Shown one piece after another: positions 1 through 10,852 of a stretch of DNA of 64,000 bases. How positions within the stretch are numbered: position 1 is the first letter of the stretch; each line of letters begins with the position of its first letter. The stretch covers positions 1,116,001-1,180,000 of the forward strand of contig NW_027478462.1 in NCBI RefSeq assembly GCF_051014685.1, read 5' to 3'. A program made the translations under genes and the position numbers. Below the pieces are notes generated by a model. That model was given only the letters and a program-made list of their open reading frames with translations, did not search any database and was not told where the DNA came from. The stretch is from Ptiloglossa arizonensis (lineage: Eukaryota; Arthropoda; Insecta; Hymenoptera; Colletidae).

Positions 1-42
1 CCGTTCTAGTTATTCGTTTCAAGCATCAGAACTGCGCAAATT

Positions 43-55
43 TTGAGTTTCTCAA
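43..55. other. Minor dyad TTGAG-TTT-CTCAA
   Basis: Five-base arms flank a 3-bp centre at monomer positions 43-55. The arms persist in the common GAGTTTCTC form and in the zone 1 GAGGTTCTC form. They are broken in the GAAATTCTC and GAATTTCTC forms, so the site is less conserved than the main dyad. Confidence 0.5.
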
Positions 56-83
56 GCGTTTCTTACCTCCAAACTGCCATATC

Positions 84-89
84 TCGCGA
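84..89. other. TCGCGA palindrome in nearly every monomer
   Basis: TCGCGA (an NruI site with two CpGs) lies just left of the main dyad. I noticed losses only in single monomers, for example CTCTCGAAC near 11286, TCACGAGAAC near 27735 and its duplicate near 30185, CTCGTGAAC near 56433 and CTCGCAAAC near 60458. Together with CCTAGG at monomer positions 170-175 it predicts a 175-bp restriction ladder. Confidence 0.8.
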
Positions 90-90
90 A

Positions 91-106
91 CGGATTGACC
101 AATCCG
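91..106. other. Conserved dyad symmetry in each monomer (CGGATTG-AC-CAATCCG)
   Basis: Two perfect 7-bp inverted arms are separated by 2 bp at monomer positions 91-106. The site recurs in most monomers. Some variants become perfect 16-bp palindromes: centre GATC at 1141-1156 and 27218-27233, centre GGCC at 1491-1506, 6393-6408 and 13218-13233. A further variant (for example monomer 37624) gains an 8-bp palindrome GATCGATC shifted by 2 bp. Other variants break an arm, such as ACCACTCC, ACCGATCC, ATTCACC, ATTTACC and AATCGGC. Such a site could bind a dimeric protein or extrude as a cruciform; both are inference. Short dyads are reported as enriched in centromeric satellites of several eukaryotes. 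Confidence 0.85.
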
Positions 107-139
107 CAAAATTTCTGTTGCATCTGAAAGTAGTGACTC

Positions 140-156
140 GCCCGATTACAACGGTA
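140..156 (-). other. CENP-B-box-like motif, degenerate
   Basis: On the minus strand, monomer positions 156 to 140 read TACCGTTGTAATCGGGC. Against the mammalian CENP-B box YTTCGTTGGAARCGGGA, 12 of 17 positions agree, and 7 of the 9 core bases (TTCG, A, CGGG) agree. The two missing core bases are the TT of TTCG, which matter for binding by mammalian CENP-B, so binding by a canonical protein is doubtful. The site recurs in every monomer with variants inside it (AACGG, AGCGG, AATGG, AACTG on the plus strand). A chance resemblance is possible. No CENP-B-like gene lies in this window. Confidence 0.35.
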
Positions 157-1050
157 TGTGTAGTTTTCCCCTAGGCCGTTCTAGTTATTCTTTTCAAGCA
201 TCAGAACTGCGCAAATTTTGAGGTTCTCAAGCGTTTCTTACCTCCAAACTGCCATACCTCGCGAACGGATTGACCACTCCGCAAAATTTCTGTTGCATCT
301 GAAAGTAGAGACACGCCCGATTACAACGGTATGTGTAGCTTTCCCCTAGGCCGTTCCAGTTATTCGTTTCGAGCATCAGAACTGCGAAAATTTTGAAATT
401 CTCAAGCGTTTCTTACATCCAAACTGCCATATCTCGCGAACGGATTGACCAATCCGCAAAATTTCTGTTGCATCTGAATGTAGAAACTCGCCCGATTACA
501 ACTGTATGCGTACTTTTCCCCTAGGCCGTTCTAGTTATTCGTGTCGAGCATCAGAACTGCGAAAATTTTGAGTTTCTCAAGCGTTTCTTACATCCAAACT
601 GCCATATCTCGCGAACGGATTGACCAATCCGCAAAGTTTCTGTTGCATCTGAATGTAGAAACTCGCCCGATTACAACTGTATGCGTACTTTTCCCCTAGG
701 CCGTTCTAGTTATTCGTGTCGAGCATCAGAACTGCGAAAATGTTGAGTTTCTCAAGCGTTTCTTACCTTCAAACTGCCATATCTCGCGAACGGATTGACC
801 AATCCGCAAAATTTCTGTTGCATCTGAAAGTAGAAACTCGCCCCATTACAACGGTATGCGCACTTTTCCCCTAGGCCGTTCTAGTTATTCGTTTCAAGCA
901 TCAGAACTGCGCAAATTTTGAGTCTCTCAAGCGTTTCTTACCTCCAAACTGCCATATCTCGCGAACGGATTGACCAATCCGCAAAGTTTCTGTTGCATCT
1001 GAATGTAGAAACTCGCCCGATTACAACTGTATGCGTACTTTTCCCCTAGG

Positions 1051-1225
1051 CCGTTCAAGTTACTCGTTTCAAGCATCAGAACTGCGAAAATTTTGAGTTT
1101 CTCAAGCGTTTCTTACCTCCAAACTGCCATATCTCGCGAACGGATTGATCAATCCGCAAAATTTCTATTGCATCTGAAAGTAGAAACTCGCCCGATTACA
1201 ATGGTATGCGCACTTTTCCCCTAGG
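1051..1225 (+). repeat. Zone 2-type monomer inside zone 1
   Basis: This monomer has the TTCAAGTTACTCG head, the perfect-palindrome centre GATTGATCAATC and a CAATGG tail. These are features of zone 2 monomers such as the one at 31853, and I did not see this head elsewhere between 1 and 26427. It also has a private TCTATTGCATC. It could be a remnant of an ancestor shared by the zones or a conversion product. Confidence 0.7.
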
Positions 1226-2349
1226 CCGTTCTAGTTATTCGTTTCGAGCATCAGAACTGCTCAAATTTTGAGTTTCTCAAGCGTTTCTTACCTCCAAACT
1301 GCCATATCTCGCGAACGGATTGACCAATCCGCAAAGTTTCTGTTGCATCTGAATGTAGAAACTCGCCCGATTACAACTGTATGCGTACTTTTCCCCTAGG
1401 CCGTTCTAGTTATTCGTGTCGAGCATCAGAACTGCGAAAATTTTGAGTTTCTCAAGCGTTTCTTACATCCAAACTGCCATATCTCGCGAACGGATTGGCC
1501 AATCCGCAAAATTTCTGTTGCATCTGAAAGTAGATACTCGCCCGATTATAACGGTATGCGCGCTTTTCCCCTAGGCCGTTCTAGTTATTTGTGTCGAGCA
1601 TCAGAACTGCGAAAATGTTGAGGTTCTCAAGCGTTTCTTACCTCCAAACTGCCATATCTCGCGAACGGATTGACCAATCCGCAAAATTTCTGTTGCATCT
1701 GAAAGTAGAAACTCGCCCGATTACAACGGTATGCGCACTTTTCCCCTAGGCCGTTCTAGTTATTCGTTTCAAGCATCAGAACTGCGCAAATTTTGAGTTT
1801 CTCAAGCGTTTCTTACCTCCAAACTGCCATATCTCGCGAACGGATTGACCAATCCGCAAAATTTCTGTTGCATCTGAAAGTAGAAACTCGCCCGATTACA
1901 ACGGTATGCGCACTTTTCCCCTAGGCCGTTCTAGTTATTCGTTTCGAACATCAGAACTGCGCAAATTTTGAGTTTCTCAAGCGTTTCTTACCTCCAAACA
2001 GCCATATCTCGCGAACGGATTGACCAATCCGCAAAATTTCTGTTGCATCTGAAAGTAGAGACTCGCCCGATTACAACGGTATGTGTAGTTTTCCCCTAGG
2101 CCGTTCCAGTTATTGGTTTCGACAATCAGAACTGCGAAAATTTTGAGTTTCTCAAGCGTTTCTTACCTCCAAACTGCCATATCTCGCGAACGGATTGACC
2201 AATCCGCAAAATTTCTGTTGCATCTGAAAGTAGTGACTCGCCCGATTACAACGGTATGTGTAGTTTTCCCCTAGGCCGTTCTAGTTATTCTTTTCAAGCA
2301 TCAGAACTGCGCAAATTTTGAGGTTCTCAAGCGTTTCTTACCTCCAAAC

Positions 2350-2351
2350 TT
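2350..2351 (+). other. 1-bp insertion (extra T), monomer 14
   Basis: AAACTTGCC replaces AAACTGCC, making monomer 2276-2451 176 bp long. The same change is found only once more, at 3751-3752, in the duplicated block. Confidence 0.9.
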
Positions 2352-3750
2352 GCCATATCTCGCGAACGGATTGACCACTCCGCAAAATTTCTGTTGCATC
2401 TGAAAGTAGAGACACGCCCGATTACAACGGTATGTGTAGCTTTCCCCTAGGCCGTTCCGGTTATTCGTTTCGAGCATCAGAACTGCGAAAATTTTGAAAT
2501 TCTCAAGCGTTTCTTACATCCAAACTGCCATATCTCGCGAACGGATTGACCAATCCGCAAAATTTCTGTTGCATCTGAATGTAGAAACTCGCCCGATTAC
2601 AACTGTATGCGTACTTTTCCCCTAGGCCGTTCTAGTTATTCGTGTCGAGCATCAGAACTGCGAAAATTTTGAGTTTCTCAAGCGTTTCTTACATCCAAAC
2701 TGCCATATCTCGCGAACGGATTGACCAATCCGCAAAGTTTCTGTTGCATCTGAATGTAGAAACTCGCCCGATTACAACTGTATGCGTACTTTTCCCCTAG
2801 GCCGTTCTAGTTATTCGTGTCGAGCATCAGAACTGCGAAAATTTTGAGTTTCTCAAGCGTTTCTTACATCCAAACTGCCATATCTCGCGAACGGATTGGC
2901 CAATCTGCAAAATTTCTGTTGCATCTGAAAGTAGATACTCGCCCGATTATAACGGTATGCGCACTTTTCCCCTAGGCCGTTCTAGTTATTCGTTTCGAAC
3001 ATCAGAACTGCGCAAATTTTGAGTTTCTCAAGCGTTTCTTACCTCCAAACAGCCATATCTCGCGAACGGATTGACCAATCCGCAAAATTTCTGTTGCATC
3101 TGAAAGTAGAGACTCGCCCGATTACAACGGTATGTGTAGTTTTCCCCTAGGCCGTTCTAGTTATTCGTTTCGAACATCAGAACTGCGCAAATTTTGAGTT
3201 TCTCAAGCGTTTCTTACATCCAAACTGCCATATCTCGCGAACGGATTGACCAATCCGCAAAATTTCTATTGAATCTGAAAGTAGAAACTCGCCCGATTAC
3301 AACGGTATGCGCACTTTTCCCCTAGGCCGTTCTAGTTATTCGTTTCAAGCATCAGAACTTCGCAAATTTTGAGTTTCTCAAGCGTTTCTTACCTCCAAAC
3401 TGCCATATCTCGCGAGCGGATTGACCAATCCGCAAAATTTCTGTTGCATCTGAAAGTAGAGACTCGCCCGATTACAACGGTATGTGTAGTTTTCCCCTAG
3501 GCCGTTCCAGTTATTGGTTTCGACAATCAGAACTGCGAAAATTTTGAGTTTCTCAAGCGTTTCTTACCTCCAAACTGCCATATCTCGCGAACGGATTGAC
3601 CAATCCGCAAAATTTCTGTTGCATCTGAAAGTAGTGACTCGCCCGATTACAACGGTATGTGTAGTTTTCCCCTAGGCCGTTCTAGTTATTCTTTTCAAGC
3701 ATCAGAACTGCGCAAATTTTGAGGTTCTCAAGCGTTTCTTACCTCCAAAC

Positions 3751-3752
3751 TT
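3751..3752 (+). other. 1-bp insertion (extra T), monomer 22
   Basis: Second instance of AAACTTGCC, in monomer 3677-3852, inherited through the 8-monomer-spaced duplication. Confidence 0.9.
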
Positions 3753-4902
3753 GCCATATCTCGCGAACGGATTGACCACTCCGCAAAATTTCTGTTGCAT
3801 CTGAAAGTAGAGACACGCCCGATTACAACGGTATGTGTAGCTTTCCCCTAGGCCGTTCCAGTTATTCGTTTCGAGCATCAGAACTGCGAAAATTTTGAAA
3901 TTCTCAAGCGTTTCTTACATCCAAACTGCCATATCTCGCGAACGGATTGACCAATCCGCAAAATTTCTGTTGCATCTGAATGTAGAAACTCGCCCGATTA
4001 CAACTGTATGCGTACTTTTCCCCTAGGCCGTTCTAGTTATTCGTGTCGAGCATCAGAACTGCGAAAATTTTGAGTTTCTCAAGCGTTTCTTACATCCAAA
4101 CTGCCATATCTCGCGAACGGATTGACCAATCCGCAAAGTTTCTGTTGCATCTGAATGTAGAAACTCGCCCGATTACAACTGTATGCGTACTTTTCCCCTA
4201 GGCCGTTCTAGTTATTCGTGTCGAGCATCAGAACTGCGAAAATTTTGAGTTTCTCAAGCGTTTCTTACATCCAAACTGCCATATCTCGCGAACGGATTGG
4301 CCAATCTGCAAAATTTCTGTTGCATCTGAAAGTAGATACTCGCCCGATTATAACGGTATGCGCGCTTTTCCCCTAGGCCGTTCTAGTTATTTGTGTCGAG
4401 CATCAGAACTGCGAAAATGTTGAGGTTCTCAAGCGTTTCTTACCTCCAAACTGCCATATCTCGCGAACGGATTGACCAATCCGCAAAATTTCTGTTGCAT
4501 CTGAAAGTAGAAACTCGCCCGATTACAACGGTATGCGCACTTTTCCCCTAGGCCGTTCTAGTTATTCGTTTCAAGCATCAGAACTGCGCAAATTTTGAGT
4601 TTCTCAAGCGTTTCTTACCTCCAAACTGCCATATCTCGCGAACGGATTGACCAATCCGCAAAATTTCTGTTGCATCTGAAAGTAGTGACTCGCCCGATTA
4701 CAACGGTATGTGTAGTTTTCCCCTAGGCCGTTCTAGTTATTCTTTTCAAGCATCAGAACTGCGCAAATTTTGAGGTTCTCAAGCGTTTCTTACCTCCAAA
4801 CAGCCATATCTCGCGAACGGATTGACCAATCCGCAAAATTTCTGTTGCATCTGAAAGTAGAGACTCGCCCGATTACAACGGTATGTGTAGTTTTCCCCTA
4901 GG

Positions 4903-5952
4903 CCGTTCTAGTTATTCGTTTCGAACATCAGAACTGCGCAAATTTTGAGTTTCTCAAGCGTTTCTTACATCCAAACTGCCATATCTCGCGAACGGATTGA
5001 CCAATCCGCAAAATTTCTATTGAATCTGAAAGTAGAAACTCGCCCGATTACAACGGTATGCGCACTTTTCCTCTAGGCCGTTCTAGTTATTCGTTTCAAG
5101 CATCAGAACTTCGCAAATTTTGAGTTTCTCAAGCGTTTCTTACCTCCAAACTGCCATATCTCGCGAGCGGATTGACCAATCCGCAAAATTTCTGTTGCAT
5201 CTGAAAGTAGAGACTCGCCCGATTACAACGGTATGTGTAGTTTTCCCCTAGGCCGTTCCAGTTATTGGTTTCGACAATCAGAACTGCGAAAATTTTGAGT
5301 TTCTCAAGCGTTTCTTACATCCAAACTGCCTTATCTCGCGAACGGATTGACCAATCCGCAAAATTTCTGTTGCATCTGAAAGTAGAGACTCGCCCGATTA
5401 CAACGGTATGTGTAGTTTTCCCCTAGGCCGTTCTAGTTTTTCTTTTCAAGCATCAGAACTGCGCAAATTTTGAGGTTCTCAAGCGTTTCTTACCTCCAAA
5501 CTGCCATATCTCGCGAACGGATTGACCAATCCGCAAAATTTCTGTTGCATCTGAAAGTAGAGACTCGCCCGATTACAACGGTATGTGTAGTTTTCCCCTA
5601 GGCCGTTCTAGTTATTCGTTTCGAACATCAGAACTGCGCAAATTTTGAGTTTCTCAAGCGTTTCTTACATCCAAACTGCCATATCTCGCGAACGGATTGA
5701 CCAATCCGCAAAATTTCTATTGAATCTGAAAGTAGAAACTCGCCCGATTACAACGGTATGCGCACTTTTCCTCTAGGCCGTTCTAGTTATTCGTTTCAAG
5801 CATCAGAACTTCGCAAATTTTGAGATTCTCAAGCGTTTCTTACCTCCAAACTGCCATATCTCGCGAGCGGATTGACCAATCCGCAAAATTTCTGTTGCAT
5901 CTGAAAGTAGAGACTCGCCCGATTACAACGGTATGTGTAGTTTTCCCCTAGG
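4903..5952 (+). repeat. Adjacent 4-monomer duplication
   Basis: Monomers from 4903 and from 5603 match at a 700-bp offset in the order CGAACATC/TATTGAATC, CTTCGC/GCGAGCGG, TTGGTTTCGACAATC. Both copies share the private CCTCTAGG form at about 5069 and 5769, which removes the CCTAGG site. The fourth monomer (5428) has a TTTTTCTTTTC head. Confidence 0.8.
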
Positions 5953-7780
5953 CCGTTCCAGTTATTGGTTTCGACAATCAGAACTGCGAAAATTTTGAGT
6001 TTCTCAAGCGTTTCTTACCTCCAAACTGCCATATCTCGCGAACGGATTGACCACTCCGCAAAATTTCTGTTGCATCTGAAAGTAGAGACACGCCCGATTA
6101 CAACGGTATTTGTAGCTTTCCCCTAGGCCGTTCCAGTTATTCGTTTCGAGCATCAGAACTGCGAAAATTTTGAAATTCTCAAGCGTTTCTTACATCCAAA
6201 CTGCCATATCTCGCGAACGGATTGACCAATCCGCAAAATTTCTGTTGCATCTGAAAGTAGAAACTCGCCCGATTACAACGGTATGCGCACTTTTCCCCTA
6301 GGCCGTTCTAGTTATTCGTGTCGAGCATCAGAACTGCGAAAATTTTGAGTTTCTCAAGCGTTTCTTACATCCAAACTGCCATATCTCGCGAACGGATTGG
6401 CCAATCCGCAAAATTTCTGTTGCATCTGAAAGTAGATACTCGCCCGATTACAACGGTATGCGCGCTTTTCCCCTAGGACGTTCTTGTTATTTGTGTCGAG
6501 CATCAGAACTGCGAAAATGTTGAGGTTCTCAAGCGTTTCTTACCTCCAAACTGCCATATCTCGCGAACGGATTGACCAATCCGCAAAATTTCTGTTGCAT
6601 CTGAAAGTAGAGACTCGCCCGATTACAACGGTATGTGTAGTTTTCCCCTAGGCCGTTCCAGTTATTCTTTTCAAGCATCAGAACTGCCCAAATTTTGAGG
6701 TTCTCAAGCGTTTCTTACCTCCAAACTGCCATATCTCGCGAACGGATTGACCACTCCGCAAAATTTCTGTTGCATCTGAAAGTAGAGACACGCCCGATTA
6801 CAACGGTATTTGTAGCTTTCCCCTAGGCCGTTCCAGTTATTCGTTTCGAGCATCAGAACTGCGAAAATTTTGAAATTCTCAAGCGTTTCTTACATCCAAA
6901 CTGCCATATCTCGCGAACGGATTGACCAATCCGCAAAATTTCTGTTGCATCTGAAAGTAGAAACTCGCCCGATTACAACGGTATGCGCACTTTTCCCCTA
7001 GGCCGTTCTAGTTATTCGTTTCAAGCATTAGAACTGCGCAAATTTTGAGATTCTCAAGCGTTTCTTACCTCCAAACTGCCATATCTCGCGAACGGATTGA
7101 CCAATCCGCAAAATTTCTGTTGCATCTGAAAGTAGAAACTCGCCCGATTACAACGGTATGCGCACTTTTCCCCTAGGCCGTTCTAGTTATTCGTTTCGAA
7201 CATCAGAACTGCGCAAATTTTGAGTTTCTCAAGCGTTTCTTACCTCCAAACTGCCATATCTCGCGAACGGATTGACCAATCCGCAAAATTTCTGTTGAAT
7301 CTGAAAGTAGAAACTCGCCCGATTACAACGGTATGCGCACTTTTCCCCTAGGCCGTTCTAGTTATTCGTTTCAAGCATCAGAACTTCGCAAATTTTGAGT
7401 TTCTCTTGCGTTTCTTGCTTCCAAACTGCCATATCTCGCGAGCGGATTGACCAATCCGCAAAATTTCTGTTGCATCTGAAAGTAGAGACTCGCCCGATTA
7501 CAACGGTATGTGTAGTTTTCCCCTAGGCCGTTCCAGTTATTGGTTTCGAGCATCAGAACTGCGAAAATTTTGAGTTTCTCAAGCGTTTCTTACATCCAAA
7601 CTGCCATATCTCGCGAACGGATTGACCAATCCGCAAAATTTCTGTTGCATCTGAAAGTAGAAACTCGCCCGATTACAACGGTATGCGCACTTTTCCCCTA
7701 GGCCGTTCTAGTTATTCGTTTCAAGCATCAGAACTGCGCAAATTTTGAGTTTCTCAAGCGTTTCTTACCTCCAAACAGCC
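5953..7780 (+). repeat. Block P, left copy (partner 12778-14605)
   Basis: About ten monomers match 12778-14605 at an offset of 6825 bp (39 monomers). Shared private markers include the tail TATTTGTAGC, the head ACGTTCTTGTTATTTG (6478 and 13303), GCCCAAATTTTG (6653 and 13478), CATTAG (7003 and 13828) and CTTGCTTCC (7353 and 14178). The 7353 monomer alone has TTTCTCTTGCG. Confidence 0.8.
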
Positions 7781-7877
7781 ATATCTCGCGAACGGATTGA
7801 CCAATCCGCAAAATTTCTATTGAATCTGAAAGTAGAAACTCGCCCGATTACAACGGTATGCGCACTTTTCCCCTAGG

Positions 7878-10502
7878 CCGTTCTAGTTATTCGTTTCAAG
7901 CATCAGAACTTCGCAAATTTTGAGTTTCTCAAGCGTTTCTTACCTCCAAACTGCCATATCTCGCGAGCGGATTGACCAATCCGCAAAATTTCTGTTGCAT
8001 CTGAAAGTAGAGACTCGCCCGATTACAACGGTATGTGTAGTTTTCCCCTAGGCCGTTCCAGTTATTGGTTTCGACAATCAGAACTGCGAAAATTTTGAGT
8101 TTCTCAAGCGTTTCTTACCTCCAAACTGCCATATCTCGCGAACGGATTGACCAATCCGCAAAATTTCTGTTGCATCTGAAAGTAGTGACTCGCCCGATTA
8201 CAACGGTATGTGTAGTTTTCCCCTAGGCCGTTCTAGTTATTCTTTTCAAGCATCAGAACTGCGCAAATTTTGAGGTTCTCAAGCGTTTCTTACCTCCAAA
8301 CTGCCATATCTCGCGAACGGATTGACCACTCCGCAAAATTTCTGTTGCATCTGAAAGTAGAGACACGCCCGATTACAACGGTATGTGTAGCTTTCCCCTA
8401 GGCCGTTCCAGTTATTCGTTTCGAGCATCAGAACTGCGAAAATTTTGAAATTCTCAAGCGTTTCTTACATCCAAACTGCCATATCTCGCGAACGGATTGA
8501 CCAATCCGCAAAATTTCTGTTGCATCTGAATGTAGAAACTCGCCCGATTACAACTGTATGCGTACTTTTCCCCTAGGCCGTTCTAGTTATTCGTGTCGAG
8601 CATCAGAACTGCGAAAATTTTGAGTTTCTCAAGCGTTTCTTACATCCAAACTGCCATATCTCGCGAACGGATTGACCAATCCGCAAAGTTTCTGTTGCAT
8701 CTGAATGTAGAAACTCGCCCGATTACAACTGTATGCGTACTTTTCCCCTAGGCCGTTCTAGTTATTCGTGTCGAGCATCAGAACTGCGAAAATTTTGAGT
8801 TTCTCAAGCGTTTCTTACATCCAAACTGCCATATCTCGCGAACGGATTGACCAATCCGCAAAGTTTCTGTTGCATCTGAATGTAGAAACTCGCCCGATTA
8901 CAACTGTATGCGTACTTTTCCCCTAGGCCGTTCTAGTTATTCGTGTCGAGCATCAGAACTGCGAAAATTTTGAGTTTCTCAAGCGTTTCTTACCTCCAAA
9001 CTGCCATATCTCGCGAACGGATTGACCAATCCGCAAAATTTCTGTTGCATCTGAAAGTAGAGACACGCCCGATTACAACGGTATGTGTAGCTTTCCCCTA
9101 GGCCGTTCCAGTTATTCGTTTCGAGCATCAGAACTGCGAAAATTTTGAAATTCTCAAGCGTTTCTTACATCCAAACTGCCATATCTCGCGAACGGATTGA
9201 CCAATCCGCAAAATTTCTGTTGCATCTGAAAGTAGAAACTCGCCCGATTACAACGGTATGCGCACTTTTCCCCTAGGCCGTTCTAGTTATTCGTTTCAAG
9301 CATCAGAACTGCGCAAATTTTGAGTTTCTAAAGCGTTTCTTACCTCCAAACTGCCATATCTCGCGAACGGATTGACCAATCCGCAAAATTTCTGTTGCAT
9401 CTGAAAGTAGAAACTCGCCCGATTACAACGGTATGCGCACTTTTCCCCTAGGCCGTTCTAGTTATTCGTTTCGAACATCAGAACTGCGCAAATTTTGAGT
9501 TTCTCAAGCGTTTCTTACCTCCAAACTGCCATATCTCGCGAACGGATTGACCAATCCGCAAAATTTCTGTTGAATCTGAAAGTAGAAACTCGCCCGATTA
9601 CAACGGTATGCGCACTTTTCCCCTAGGCCGTTCTAGTTATTCGTTTCAAGCATCAGAACTTCGCAAATTTTGAGTTTCTCAAGCGTTTCTTGCTTCCAAA
9701 CTGCCATATCTCGCGAGCGGATTGACCAATCCGCAAAATTTCTGTTGCATCTGAAAGTAGAGACTCGCCCGATTACAACGGTATGTGTAGTTTTCCCCTA
9801 GGCCGTTCCAGTTATTGGTTTCGAGCATCAGAACTGCGAAAATTTTGAGTTTCTCAAGCGTTTCTTACATCCAAACTGCCATATCTCGCGAACGGATTGA
9901 CCAATCCGCAAAATTTCTGCTGCATCTGGAAGTAGAAACTCGCCCGATTACAACGGTATGCGCAATTTTCCCCTAGGCCGTTCTAGTTATTCGTTTCAAG
10001 CATCAGAACTGCGCAAATTTTGAGTTTCTCAAGCGTTTCTTACCTCCAAACAGCCATATCTCGCGAACGGATTGACCAATCCGCAAAATTTCTGTTGCAT
10101 CTGAAAGTAGAAACTCGCCCGATTACAACGGTATGCGCACTTTTCCCCTAGGCCGTTCTAGTTATTCGTTTCGAACCACAGAACTGCGCAAATCTTGAGT
10201 TTCTCAAGCGTTTCTTACCTCCAAACTGCCATATCTCGCGAACGGATTGACCAATCCGCAAAATTTCTATTGAATCTGAAAGTAGAAACCCGCCCGATTA
10301 CAACGGTATGCGCACTTTTCCCCTAGGCCGTTCTAGTTATTCGTTTCAAGCATCAGAACTTCGCAAATTTTGAGTTTCTCAAGCGTTTCTTACCTCCAAA
10401 CTGCCATATCTCGCGAGCGGATTGACCAATCCGCAAAATTTCTGTTGCATCTGAAAGTAGAGACTCGCCCGATTACAACGGTATGTGTAGTTTTCCCCTA
10501 GG
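7878..10502 (+). repeat. Block R, left copy (partner 19778-22402)
   Basis: Fifteen monomers recur at an offset of 11900 bp (68 monomers). The order includes TTGGTTTCGACAATC, TTCTTTTC, TGAAATTCTC, three GTGTCGAG, TGAAATTCTC, the private TTTCTAAAGCG (9278 and 21178), CTTGCTTCC, CATCTGGAAG with CGCAATTTT, AAACAGCC, and GAACCACAG with AATCTTGAG (10153 and 22053). Confidence 0.85.
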
Positions 10503-10852
10503 CCGTTCCAGTTATTGGTTTCGACAATCAGAACTGCGAAAATTTTGAGTTTCTCAAGCGTTTCTTACCTCCAAACTGCCATATCTCGCGAACGGATTGA
10601 CCAATCCGCAAAATTTCTGTTGCATCTGAAAGAAGTGACTCGCCCGATTACAACGGTATGTGTAGTTTTCCCCTAGGCCGTTCTAGTTATTCTTTTCAAG
10701 CATCAGAACTGCGCAAATTTTGAGGTTCTCAAGCGTTTCTTACCTCCAAACTGCCATATCTCGCGAACGGATTGACCACTCCGCAAAATTTCTGTTGCAT
10801 CTGAAAGTAGAGACACGCCCGATTACAACGGTATGTGTAGCTTTCCCCTAGG

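Larger units (their letters stand above)
1..175 (+). repeat. Reference monomer (monomer 1) of the satellite
   Basis: This unit serves as the coordinate frame for monomer positions. From left to right it holds a variable head (1-24), an AT tract CAAATTTTG (37-45), a small dyad (43-55), TCGCGA (84-89), the main dyad (91-106), a second AT tract CAAAATTTC (107-115), a variable tail (131-165) and CCTAGG at 170-175. A majority-style consensus that I counted by hand has 52 T, 47 C, 45 A and 31 G, about 45% GC, with 12 CpGs. C exceeds G on this strand. The choice of first base is a convention; linked variants run across this boundary, so it need not be the natural unit edge. Confidence 0.95.
2101..4377 (+). 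repeat. Adjacent 8-monomer-spaced duplication sharing a 1-bp insertion
   Basis: The five monomers from 2101 match the five from 3502 at an offset of 1401 bp (eight monomers plus one base). Both copies carry the same extra T in AAACTTGCC (2350-2351 and 3751-3752) and the same ATTGGCCAATCTGC variant. They differ for example at CCGTTCCGG (2452) against CCGTTCCAG (3853). Similarity ends near 2960 and 4360. The shared insertion shows that the block was copied after the insertion arose. Confidence 0.85.

Noticed and set aside
7371..7553. Minus-strand 60-codon frames here and at 11921
   Set aside because: They exist because private substitutions remove a usual stop in one monomer. Both are ordinary satellite sequence with no gene-like feature.
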